Below, in pieces: positions 44,601-53,730 of a stretch of DNA of 64,000 bases. The stretch spans positions 1-64,000 of the forward strand of contig KQ964248.1 in NCBI GenBank assembly GCA_001566295.1, read 5' to 3'. The translations under genes were made by a program, and so were the position numbers. This DNA is from Microdochium bolleyi (Eukaryota; Ascomycota; Sordariomycetes; Xylariales; Microdochiaceae). Every line of letters starts with the position of its first letter. Position 1 is the stretch's first letter. The notes below the pieces were generated by a model, which was not told the origin of the DNA, did no database searches, and saw nothing but the letters and a program-made list of their open reading frames with translations.

Positions 44601-45599
44601 CGTGTCAAGATCCGCACCAACATGGCCAAAGCGAAAATGATCGCTGCCGAGGGCGAGTGGAAACCCAAGTCCAAGTCCAAGGATAATCCTTTCCTGCCTG
44701 TTCGCAAGCGCCACGCGTCGGCCGTGGTAGTCGAGTTCCGCGAATCGTCTCTCGGATCAGACAAGACGGTAGCCTTCGCGGTGCTGTGGCTCAACGATCT
44801 GGCCGACGAAGAACAGCTTACGAAGACGCTGAGTGTCTGGAAGGGATCCAAGGAGGGCTTAGCACGCGCCAGGAACAGCTGTGACTATGCTGGTACCGAG
44901 GAGAACGAGCAACCCCTTGGCGAGATCGAGCTGACGCTCAAATTCTGGCGTGGCCTCTCGGGCTACCACAAGTCTTATGCTTCCCACTCCAAGAACCAAG
45001 ATATGCGGCAAGTCATGGAGTGTCTCGATACCGTCACGGACGAAAACCTCGAGCACGATGACGACAGCGACGACGATGACGACAGCGACGACGATGACGA
45101 CGACGATGACGGCAGCTCCGGGAACGACAATTCCAGAAGGCAGGCCCCCGCGAGCGACTCCCAGCCCGACGTTGACCGGCAAACCCGTAGGAAGAAACTC
45201 CGCGTCCACACCAACGACACGTCATCGTCGGACGACTACGACAACAACGACAAAAGCAGTGGCAGCGACAGCGACGACTCCAGCATCTCGATCCCCAACG
45301 TGAAGCAGCGGGTCACCGAGGTCCTGCGCAACCCGGTCGAGGGCACGACGGCGGCGGCCGCGGCCGTCTTCGCGCCGGGCCACAACGACCCGGACGACGG
45401 CTCTCGCGGCATGCGCAGCCAGGCGCGCGACTACAAGGACCACCACAAGCAACTGCACCGCAAGCACCGCGGCATCATGCAGTGGCGGGTGACGCGGCAG
45501 CTGGACCACATTGGCGGCAAGGCCAGCCGGCTCAAGGGATCGGTGGCGGGCATGTTCAAGCACGACCAGAAGGAGCCCGGGATCGAGACGGAGGTGTAG
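41697..45599 (+). CDS. Mug190-like SMP/C2-domain membrane protein (tricalbin-related)
   Basis: It is likely a lipid-transfer/tether protein at ER contact sites, as for SMP/C2 proteins. It is intronless and encodes 1300 aa. The first 240 residues are charged and disordered. Two adjacent hydrophobic segments at about 250-270 and 278-300 could form a membrane hairpin. An SMP-like region follows (VQWLNSLFSSIWPLVNPDLF to about 575). C2 domains are readable at about 580-690 (VWIYIKSARGFKQGDGG, SDAYVTVSWG) and 790-910 (LSIQIHNITGLEL, DSYCTVIINHKKVYRS). A further beta-rich region is near 930-1080. Near 1115-1140 is a run of Asp/Ser, encoded by GAC/GAT repeats (45057-45113), and the C-terminus is basic. 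The ATG at 41697 (MADLDEIERSSS) fits the family better than the in-frame ATG at 41670. Confidence 0.85.
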   Translation: MADLDEIERSSSRRRYAGPHSGKHPIPTIKGYREHRKELAGQLHDEEDAQKGPEDESRAKRAFHQAKAVFNEEDDPQNQHEPYPAENRNSSAKPGEYNDSSSLRAPEGDEPQTAASEKPGENKHGHKKDHGPEKSATETAAGATNARDKRKAMKKTKRHGTGREVTDPITHLPITIHDQTDKDLKSVPENNSEPGTHHTTTTGTQCSSKSQDELGAEQQDSQHGYNGMHRLFPPPDFDETRRELGAIYQKAVYVGAGILAFVFVVSTLLPSFIGVRSLLPSLFVLTPLAAVTVVGMGRWASKKANELFEDEVWDAAMREEQAMVQQDEQIPESVQWLNSLFSSIWPLVNPDLFASLVDQIEDVMQASLPKVIKMVAIDDMGQGSESMRILGIRWLPTGAASQDASESSEDISKDAKQDDETAENEQASHQGLQAEEGDFVNLEMAVAYRSRKSGKTIRSKVKNAHLYLKFYLPGGVAVPVWVELRGLVMTMRLRLQLTPDPPFVQLCTLTFLGQPKASLSCVPLSKHSLNLMDVPFISSFVQSAIDAALAEYVAPKSLTLDLKSMLVGEDFKKDTNSKGVVWIYIKSARGFKQGDGGIGPFKEGSSDAYVTVSWGKFGKPVSATRIIGETEEPCWREHATILVTPEEINAEEKLRLQLWDSDKWTADDDLGRVEVDLKDLMKRPESHNKIQDREDRFTGQDPDEEMPGTLTWAVGYFDKTGITAKQLEQQNVNRDIRNKEELKEHISKTAEHKLREADKPADDDEVKQQKGQDYAELESSMICAARPCTEKPSGILSIQIHNITGLELQKLQKEDKGQGGDREDEAEHSEEMPDSYCTVIINHKKVYRSRTKPKNSKPFFNAGTERFISNWQDTEVIISVRDSREREDDPLIGIVYLPLAKIFAERSQVMENYPLIGGIGYGRARISLVWRSVELEIPRPLQGWRYGTLEIIGNIKPKGSLPSNLTSNRVKIRTNMAKAKMIAAEGEWKPKSKSKDNPFLPVRKRHASAVVVEFRESSLGSDKTVAFAVLWLNDLADEEQLTKTLSVWKGSKEGLARARNSCDYAGTEENEQPLGEIELTLKFWRGLSGYHKSYASHSKNQDMRQVMECLDTVTDENLEHDDDSDDDDDSDDDDDDDDGSSGNDNSRRQAPASDSQPDVDRQTRRKKLRVHTNDTSSSDDYDNNDKSSGSDSDDSSISIPNVKQRVTEVLRNPVEGTTAAAAAVFAPGHNDPDDGSRGMRSQARDYKDHHKQLHRKHRGIMQWRVTRQLDHIGGKASRLKGSVAGMFKHDQKEPGIETEV
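45057..45113 (+). repeat. GAC/GAT trinucleotide repeat encoding an acidic tract
   Basis: Nearly uninterrupted GAC/GAT codons with a few AGC produce an Asp-rich stretch broken by Ser inside the Mug190-like protein. Such tracts vary in length between strains. Confidence 0.75.
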
Positions 45600-46107
45600 G
45601 ACAGCGGGGCCATGGATTCATCAGAAGGACGGAGAAGGCTGGAGAATGCAAAGCTGCATGCATGGCACGGCTCCCGAACTTTCTAGGTGCAACAAAAGAA
45701 TGATAATTGAGAAACAAGAACAGTTTCACACAAGTGGCCAAAACAGCTCGCTGGCGAGCACAGGTGACGAGGTAGTCAATTCCACTGTTTAAATCCCCTG
45801 CAGCAGTCATGAGAAACTTTACGCGCTCAACTTGGCACAAGTGGAAAACGTCACGCGGGAAACCAGCATAGCCAAGGTCATCAGCGGTGAAACAGAGTTG
45901 TCGTGCTCGTGAGAACCCCGGCTTTGCGAAACGAGATATGCACATGAAGCCGGACGCATTCTTGGCGAGGACTTTTTGACAGGCTGTGAAGGCCCGATCG
46001 TCGTTGAGCAGGTCAGATCCTTGTTCAAAATGACGCCGTGTTCGCTATGCTTCTTCTATTCTATATGCGGATTTATACAAGACGATCTGATGCGCGGGCG
46101 CGGCACA
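45600..46107. other. Intergenic region, convergent 3' ends
   Basis: About 500 bp between the stops of the Mug190-like gene and the - strand zinc-cluster regulator. It is A/T-richer than its flanks, as expected of 3' UTRs. Nothing else is seen. Confidence 0.5.
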
Positions 46108-48302
46108 TCACGCGCACGACGATGAATACGTCCACTTGTCGATTATGCGGGCCTCGTCCATCTCCCACCGCGCCTTCTGGAAGCCGCCCAGCTCGTCCGG
46201 CGTGACGCGCGAGTACTCAAACGTGAGGAGGCGTCGGTCAAAGTCCCAGAACATGTTTGTCCAGGCGTACCTGCGCTGCGGCGGCGGCACGACTGGTGTC
46301 GTCGACATTAGTCCTGGCGTGGGTGACGGCGAGAGGGAGTGTGCCACCAAGTATGGCGGTGTCACAGGTGGAACTGTCAGAAAGCTGGAATCCGAGCAGT
46401 CGACTTTGGGGGCACAACTTGCGCTCCACTGCCCCTCGAGCCGCATGACGCCTTCGACGCCAAGGGCCAGGCTGATGCCGTCCCAGTTCCCCTCGCGCCA
46501 GTCGTGTCGCCGCAGTAGCTCCAATGCCTGCTGCCTTATCCTGGGAACTCTGCATTTCGCTCCCACAAAGGCCACCAACTGGAGCACTCCGACCTCGTTG
46601 GTGAAGCCGACTTTCGTGGCCGAGTTATGCTGCGGCGTGAACATTGCGAGCGCCTCGATTCTCTGCAGTACGGTCTCGAAGTCATACAGGAAGCTGTCGT
46701 AGGCTAGCTCTGTGGGATCAGTGCAGCAAGAGATGAAGATGACTGCCATCATGTGCTGCAACTGAAGAAGTTCGAGCGCCCGGCTATCCTGGGATGTCAT
46801 GAAGGCATCGGAAGCGCGCGTAACGACGGCTAGAGCCTCCAAGGCCGAACCCATATGGTGCAGTTGAGCGCGCAGACCGGCCTGCTCGTCAAGCGTTGCA
46901 AGTTTGTCGGTCTCGATATCGGGGTGTAGATTGTGCCACGCAGTCTTGCTCTGGAAGCTGGCGAGCACAGGAAGGAGATAGTCCCAGCACATCTGAGCCT
47001 CGGCGACAGTTTGCGGCCAGTTAGATGATGTTGGAGCCTCGAAGTGGTCATGTGAGGCTGGCAACCCCAGCTTCTCCATTTCCCTATCCTCCTCATCGAG
47101 CTCGCTTTGGTCGTCATCCATGTCCTCTGTGATCAGGAGATGATAAGCGAATTTTGAATGGTGGAAAGGCACGAAGACATAGCTAATGCTGTGGCGGATG
47201 AACATATCCGCCATGTCGATCATGTCGCACATTTCGGCGGTCATCCCGAAGCGTGCGCGTTGCCACTTCAGTGGGCTCGAAATCATGCGCGCCTCGCAGC
47301 GCGACAAGCTCGCTCCTGCGTCCATGCCTTTCATGATCTTGATGCCCGCTCGAATGAGGTCGCCAGATCTGTGGAAGTTGCCCTGCATGTTCTGGAAGAC
47401 TATGAAGAGTAGTGTTGCGGCCATCGTCAGCCTGTTGTCGATGCCGTGGACATCCAGGTGTGACCGGAGGCTGTGCAACGCCATTGTGTTGTGCTCCAGT
47501 GCCGCTCGCAGATGTCGACTGCAGGGAGATGGAGCTCTCCATGGATGCGATGCTGACTGCTCCCACGGCTTCTCCTGGCGCAGCTCCATGATAGCCCGCG
47601 CATAGGCGCCTATGCTCAGGACGCAATGGCGGATGCACTGATGCACAGTGCTGTCGCGGTAGAGCACCTGGTTCCAGAATCGTACACCGTGGTACGGAGA
47701 TAGCTCATGGACGACCTGATCCCGAAACAGGCCGAAATACCAAGCATCGTGATCATCGACGAAAGAGTGCATGGAGGACATTTCGGGTGGCATCTTCACA
47801 GAAAGCAACGGAAGCGAATGACTGGGTTTTGCTTGTGCTTGCACTGGGGTGAGATTGTTGTTCTTGGGCCGTGGCATCAACAGCCGCTCCGCGCGCAAGA
47901 CGGGTTTCTTGACCTTTGGTGATTCGTAGCCGCCGCACTTTAGGCTGAGTCTGTCGCAGGCAGCACACCCGGGCTTGCGCTCATCGCATTTTACGTGGCG
48001 CGACTTGCACGTTATGCACTGGGAGACTGTAGTCAGCGGTGGAGCCATGCGAGCGAAGGGGATGCCTCCTGAGCGGCTGTCTAGTGACTTACACCTGTCC
48101 TGACTTTTCGCTGACAGACTCGTCGACGCTTGGCTGTATGCTTTCCGTCGCTCGGAGGCTTGACACCGGAGTCTGAGGAGCTGCCGCTGCCGCTACCGTC
48201 GGTGGCATCAGACTGGTCGACGGTAGAGACACTGGCCTGGCGTCCTCTCGCCACGGGATTTGGCACCGCCAGGTATGCGGTCGATCTGGAACAAGTTGCC
48301 AT
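46108..48302 (-). CDS. Zn(II)2Cys6 transcription factor with fungal-specific regulatory domain
   Basis: It is a nuclear DNA-binding regulator. Exon 1 (48302-48093, 70 aa) and exon 2 (48018-46108) are joined across a 74-nt intron, giving 706 aa. Splicing yields KRRRVCQRKVRTGCITCKSR, which places the zinc cluster at residues 71-98 with the canonical C-x2-C-x6-C-x6-C-x2-C-x6-C pattern, preceded by a basic nuclear-localisation-type segment. An ATG at 48048 inside the intron would give a protein that also includes the cluster, but the upstream exon is much more family-like. The C-terminal half is Leu/His-rich and ends in FWDFDRRLLTFEYSRV and DEARIIDKWTY, typical of the Fungal_trans_2 type. A Pro-rich segment (SLSPSPTPGL) lies near residue 620. 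The target genes are unknown. Confidence 0.88.
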
Positions 48303-48596
48303 GGTGGCTCCTGGTCCTCCCTGCCTGACAATGACGGGTCTGCTTGGGACCCTGAGAAGCGAGCGATAGGGCGTGCAACCATCGGAGCGCTCGCTCGCTC
48401 GAAATTGACACAGATGCTGCTGGGTGTTTACAGTCTTGCTAGTGTTGGCGTCCTGATATCAGCTGGCCCGAGGAGGACACAAGAGGAAGCGCATCAGGGT
48501 GTGGCGAGGCGTTGGACGATATAGGGCTGGCTGCAGGTGGCTGTGGCGAGGTGTGATGGCGGCGGGCAGATGAGGGCGACCCCTGGTCCGCCCGGT

Positions 48597-48612
48597 GGGG
48601 GGGGGGGGGGGG
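48597..48612. repeat. Poly(G) tract, 16 nt
   Basis: An uninterrupted G homopolymer in the upstream region of the zinc-cluster regulator. It could form a quadruplex or be length-variable. Confidence 0.7.
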
Positions 48613-48967
48613 CATGACAGCAACCTAGACCCATGGAGAAGGAGGGCGTGCGGAAGGGCTCCATCAGGGATGGAGAAGACGGACGCAGTGCCGAGGCCAG
48701 AGGCCCCCAGCACCACTGATTCAGCACTGCGGATGGCTGCTGCCTCAGGCATTCACAACCAGGGACACCTGGACAGGCCCGGACGGGGTCCCAAATCCCA
48801 TCAAAGTCGCTCCTTCCTTCCACGTTGTACGGAGCAAGTCTCGGCCCAATCAACGAGGGCTAGCTCCGACGTGCACCCGCCCCAGCTCCCTGTTCCCTGG
48901 CCGGGACAGTCGTCCCTCTTCTTCGCGACTGCATACTTCTTCTCCAGCCACCAAGGCCGAATATCTG

Positions 48968-49243
48968 CTATCCCCAGACCCCCAATGCCACTTCACCCTG
49001 GCCCAGGATCACGGATCTTGCTTCCGAGCACATGGCCGTCGTTTCAACTTTGTAACGTCCCGCCGCCATCGCCGCCTTGTCTCGGTCGATGTCCGCCCAT
49101 CTCATGTTGGCCAGGCAGATGACACACCGTGGCTCATCCGTCAACGATCCGTCGTCGTGCCCAATGAGCATGTAGATTCCAGATCTCAGCCGCAACGATC
49201 TCGACGTCAGGTGGATCTCGCCTTCTCCGTGGCCCTGACTCAT
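48968..49243 (-). pseudogene. Short possible coding relic (91 aa)
   Basis: The frame has protein-like composition (IYMLIGHDDGSLTDEPRCVI, WADIDRDKAAMAAGRYKVE) and a CVIC motif. No upstream or downstream exon with matching phase was found and no family is recognised. It may be an exon of a decayed gene or chance. Confidence 0.25.
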
Positions 49244-50632
49244 CAGAGCCGGCCAGACTTCTCCGAGCTTCTCGGCCTCTCTCGTCAGTCAGCACGACAT
49301 CGTGGACGAAAATCTCCCTAGGCGGAACCCACAGATCTCTTGATCACAACAGAGATCGTGCTGTCGATAGTGCTGCAGGGATTCTGCCTTGCCAGTTACA
49401 TCCATCAGTAGCGCTCGAGTGCCGAGCACACGCTGGCCAGTGGGCCAGCTTATGTTAGCCCGACCATAATCCTGGTCAGCGGCGCCTCCACAGTGCTGGA
49501 GTTGTGATTGGCTACCGTTTACGACGGCGCCCCCTTTCAGGTAACCTAGCTTCCACCGGTACGCACCACTGCTAAATAAAGATGGCCAACACCCTTGAAG
49601 ACCCAGCCCTATGGCTGCCTGTCTACAGCGTATGCTTATGCAGTAGCTACCTACGGAATGCAGCAAGGGATCTAGGAGGAAACTGTCCTGTCCGAGCTAC
49701 TAAGCAGCAAGATGATCAATCGAGTGTCAATCACAAACGTCATGCGGGCCGTTGACGCAACAACGCCCCCGGGTGGTCTCTCGGCCACAGGAAGAATCAC
49801 ACGCGCCGCCCGCAGACCATACGCGCATTCACCATCCTATACTGGGGCTCGCCCCGAGCATTGCGTCAGACCTTCACCGATGAGACCACGCTTGTGGTCT
49901 GACTAAAGTATGCCCAGATGCCTGCCCCGGGGCCGAGTACCCTCGGTCCGGGTACACGACCCGGGAGGAACACCTCTCTCAACAAACGTCTCGGGGCCGA
50001 AGAGTCGTCACCTCTCGTACGAGGCATACGCTCCCGGCCCTCAACGACCAGGACCTTCTTACCTGAACGGGAGGTAATGATCCACTCTGGGGAGACTCCC
50101 TCAGGCGTGCCGAGCGAGGTGCTGCGCTAGTTCATCACTGCTGGCTGACAACACAGGGATCGGGAGGCCCCTGCTCGGGTTCCGACAGCCGGAAACCGAC
50201 AACGCTTTCCTAATAAGAGCTGTTGAAGTCCCGTCTGCACGCAACTCTACCTCTCCCCCCTTCCCGGAATTCATCAGCTGAACTTCATTGTAAGCCTAAG
50301 CCTAATATCGCACAGGGCTGCGGGGCTATGAGCTTGCTTGCTGACGTACCACCTTGTGCGTGCGAGATGCTCAGGCCTTTCCAGCTGCGATCTACTCAAC
50401 TGCGTCCCGCTTGAGATTTCTATTTCTGGCTCGCGTGCAACGCTATCTCGCGCAGAATCTATCATCAGGCCGTCGATCGCCATGTCTCCCGTGTGGCGAA
50501 GGACATGAGCCCAACCACTCGGCGCATCAATGCACGTTCAACACAGCGCTAGTATTAAGCGGCCTCTATCTTATCAGTCACAGTCCAGCCACGAAGCAGC
50601 ACGAAGCCTAGTTTACCATGAGGATCCGAATC

Positions 50633-51058
50633 CTAGGCGGCGGCTGCTGCGTGGCGGACTAACGGCACGGGACCTGCTGCCATAGGCGCGCGTGTGTGCG
50701 GTCTGCGCCTCTTTCCTGCTCCAAGATGTGGTGTGGCGTGATGCAGTCTGTTTGGAGTGGTTGTGTGCCCCTGGTCTGGCCCCTGAGCTGGCTGCGGTGT
50801 GTTCGCAACGTCATCCGGATGTGCCTTGCAGAAGTCCTGGACACCATGCGGGACGTCTGAAAGGCGCATAGGGAAGCATCGACGGCCGACAAATAGTCCA
50901 AGGTGGCTCCTTGTATGGCTTGATAGTAGACGATATCTGTCGGGCGAGGTGGAGATGGAGTTCCCACGACGCTCAGTCCCGCCCGCCGGCTTACCAAACC
51001 GCCATAGAACGCCCAAGGAAAAAGAATCGACGCGGGCTAACAACGCCCAGTGGGTCAT
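50633..51058 (-). pseudogene. Frameshifted coding relic, unknown family
   Basis: Two overlapping - strand frames each look coding on one side of a shift near 50880: DIVYYQAIQGATLDYLSAVD in one, then LSDVPHGVQDFCKAHPDD in the other. A one-base change would connect them. No domain is recognised. Confidence 0.3.
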
Positions 51059-51434
51059 GCAGCATGTACACCGAGCTGCGGGAGTGCCACCCGGACGCCA
51101 ACGCTTGTGGTTTGCAATCTCGGCCAGGAGAACATTTTGATGGGCTAGTCAGGGCTTCTTCCATTTACTAAGAGCGTTAGGGCGATCGACGGTCTCGAAC
51201 ACCTTCCCGTGGAGATCTAGCCGCCCGTAGCAGCAGCAACTACTCAAAACAAGGCTAAGCTGGACTCTTGCTCCTTCGTCGTTGATCTCACCCTCCAGTC
51301 CGTCGACAAACTTGATGTATATACTTCGGTGGCGTACACTCTCCACGTGAGAGGGTGACACGCCCACTATTGGCCCTCCTCCTCATTGGATACTAGCTGG
51401 GGAACGTAGTAGTGTCGAACTCACCTACTCGTCT

Positions 51435-52345
51435 TTACGTGAAAGTCACTAAATGCGTGCGGCAGTGGGTAGCGTCGGTAGTACGCTCTAGTACTGCAAG
51501 ATGCGTCACGGGAGATGAAGCAGACGGTGGGCAGTTGGCTGTAGAGTTTGTGCCTACGCGCACGAGCGTTCGTAAATTGATGCATCGGCCCTTCTCTTCG
51601 TTCATCTCAATTATTTTGCCTTTTCTATTTCCCTGTCTTCGGTCGTGGGATGATTCTGATAGCGCCGGCGAGAAGGTTCCCTCAAGAGATAGAAAGAGTA
51701 GTATTTTGGGCAAGGATAGTGCTTCAGGCACGCAGTACTGGGATATGATAGGAGATACAGACCATGAGAGGGCCAGGACACCGTCTAAACTATTGCTTGT
51801 ATCTATACCGGACACCATCTCCACCGCAACGCCATCACCACTTGCGGGCTCTGCCTCGTCCTCAACAGTCTCGGTAGTGCCAGCCTGAGCCTTACCGGAC
51901 TCCGGCTCGTGGCCCTTGCAGATCTCGCAAGTGAGAATCAGCCTAGAGACGCAGTACGGGTGGCCGCACAGGGCGTTGTAGTTCGTGATGACCTGCCTGC
52001 CGCGGCAGACCGTCTCAAAGTCCCGCGCGCAGCCGATCGTGCTGACGCCGCTGCACGACAACTACCGGCCGTCGTTGTTGAGCTGGCGCGCCTCGAGCAT
52101 TTCACCCGATGCCACTGGCGCCGCTAGCCCAACCCGCATATGTACCAGAAGGACCGGCGTGGCCGCGATCATGCCTCTTGCGTTGATGTCCTGGTCGCCA
52201 CGTCAGATGATGATTCGTGGGTTGTGCCTGAGCTGGTTGTCTACCTTCATTATAAACGCTCTCAGTTCCTCAAAGTCAGAGGCGGTGCGCGGACTCGATG
52301 GCCAACACTTGGAACTGTTGATCAATATTCGAAGTGAGGCTGGCT
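51435..52345 (-). pseudogene. Stop-interrupted coding relic with Cys-rich motif, unknown family
   Basis: One - strand frame runs through this interval with only two internal stops: TGA at 52205-52203 and TAG at 52064-52062. The protein-like parts are DFEELRAFIMKVDNQLRHN, GLAAPVASGEMLEARQLNN, CARDFETVCRGRQVITNYNA, LCGHPYC and CEICKG. The TAG lies in an aligned-looking QL/SC context and could come from CAG by C-to-T change. The Cys/His spacing suggests metal binding. The family is not recognised. The downstream half (51435-51830) is Ser/Glu-rich and less convincing. Confidence 0.4.
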
Positions 52346-53029
52346 GCAGGACAACGTAGGTTGGGAGGCGTGAGAAGAGGAAGCTGCCGGTTTTTTTTTA
52401 CCCGCCTGGTACTTGGGCTGCTCAAAAGACCTTTCGTGGACTGCATGATAGCTGTTGGTCTGGGGCTCATGTCTATAACTGTTCTGTTCGCGGTCCTGCC
52501 TGTTGTGTTGATATGATGCACTTGCGATTATGCATGCCGCTTTGCATGCTGCAACATGCTTTGTACCGCACCAATAAAAGAGGCACGCCGCAAATTGTGC
52601 CCGTCTCGTGATGTTCTCTTGAACTCTTTCGTGAGCTTTTGCCGCCGGCTGCCTGCCTCATGGCTTGCAAGTCAACGAATGATGGCTCATACACCGGGCC
52701 GGGATCCCTTGCTTGAGTTGTATTGCCATGTAGTCGGTCTTTGTTGGCTACCGGTGAGCAAACAACCCTTGCACCTGTTGGCTCATCAGCCCTCTCCCTG
52801 GGCTGCTGCATCGCGGTACAGATAACTAGACGAAGGGAGAAAGACAGAGCTTTACAGAATGCTGTACCCCCTCTTCTGCTTTGCGCTCTCGAATTGGCAG
52901 TCTTCTTTCCGTTCATTGTTCAATTTGGTCGTCATCCTAAGAATTCTGGGTGCAAAGTGGTATCGAGTGTCTCTTGAATTGTATTTCTTCATTTTCATAT
53001 CGTCATCACGCACCTTGCTGGTCGCCACC

Positions 53030-53622
53030 ATGGGTTCGGACGGGGAACGACGCAGATGCGACCCTTTTGATATCCCCGACCGACTCCCTCACGAGTTGAA
53101 GCAGGAGCTCCGACAAAACAAAAATTTCCACGCCGGACAGCCTTGGTTAATTCTCTCCTGCCCGTCTCTTTGAGGCTTGGCAACTTCTAACCAGTAGTCT
53201 TACTGTCAGGTCACTAAGCGGCTCTCCCTCCTATCGTCGACGGCAGGTACTACAACTATACGAATCGAACACTCGAGGAGCTCCAGCCCGGTGAACCTAT
53301 GACCATTGGTCCACCAACGGTAACCGTGTATTGGCACAACGTGTGCAGAAGTGGCAGCGGGAACGCCTTCTTAGGTTTCAGTGGGGGCTATCTGCAAGGG
53401 GACATCACACCGTATGTAATAAAGCTGAGTGAATTCTTCAGAAAAGGCACTTGTGAGCTGTATTCGCTCAACATCACGACCTACTCAGTCGTAGTGCTTG
53501 TCGAGACGGAGCGGTCGGAGGCTGAGATCGCGGAGCAGATGGCGGATTGTGGGCTTGGAGTGGGCCATCGTGGCGACCAGACCGCGATTCAGCAGCCACA
53601 GCCGAGGCATGTCGAACGTTAG
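53030..53622 (+). CDS. Orphan two-exon gene, 163-aa protein of unknown function
   Basis: I do not recognise this protein. Exons 53030-53145 and 53247-53622 join across a 101-nt intron through a split Trp codon (AGQPWYYNYTNRT), so the phases agree. The start has a strong context (GCCACCATGG). Residues 1-38 are charged and hydrophilic (RRCDPFDIPDRLPHELKQEL). The middle is beta-prone (PTVTVYWHNVC, GNAFLGFSGGYLQGDITPYV), then CELYSLNITTYSVVVLVETE, with a hydrophilic Gln/Pro-rich tail. There is no signal peptide or clear membrane helix. It sits alone between the decayed 48-53 kb block and a disordered hypothetical protein, so it may be lineage-specific. Function is unknown. Confidence 0.6.
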
Positions 53623-53730
53623 ATTTAGCTTGAAAAATCAAGAAAATCTGCAGATCAGCGAGAGGTACGAATCTCTTCAATGCTCTATGTAAACTCGGGT
53701 ACAGGGTCCTGTCGTCCCAGGCGGCGCAGC

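Larger units (their letters stand above)
48303..53029. other. 4.7-kb block without intact genes
   Basis: It contains the regulator's promoter (48303 to about 48900, with a 16-G tract at 48597-48612). After that come several frames that look once coding but are short, frameshifted or stop-interrupted on the - strand (48968-49243, 50633-51058, 51149-51367, 51435-52345), plus A/T-richer spacer. No complete gene can be supported. Confidence 0.45.

Noticed and set aside
46108..48048. Start of the second zinc-cluster regulator at the ATG at 48048
   Set aside because: The codons between 48048 and 48019 lie in an intron with good GTAAGT/CCCAG borders. Splicing to the upstream exon restores the family-like KVRTGCITC sequence.
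50354..50611. A zinc-knuckle-like CLPCGEGHEPNHSAHQC segment as the end of a LINE-type RNase H region
   Set aside because: Only one short motif, no RNase H or reverse transcriptase blocks nearby. The evidence is too weak to call a mobile element.
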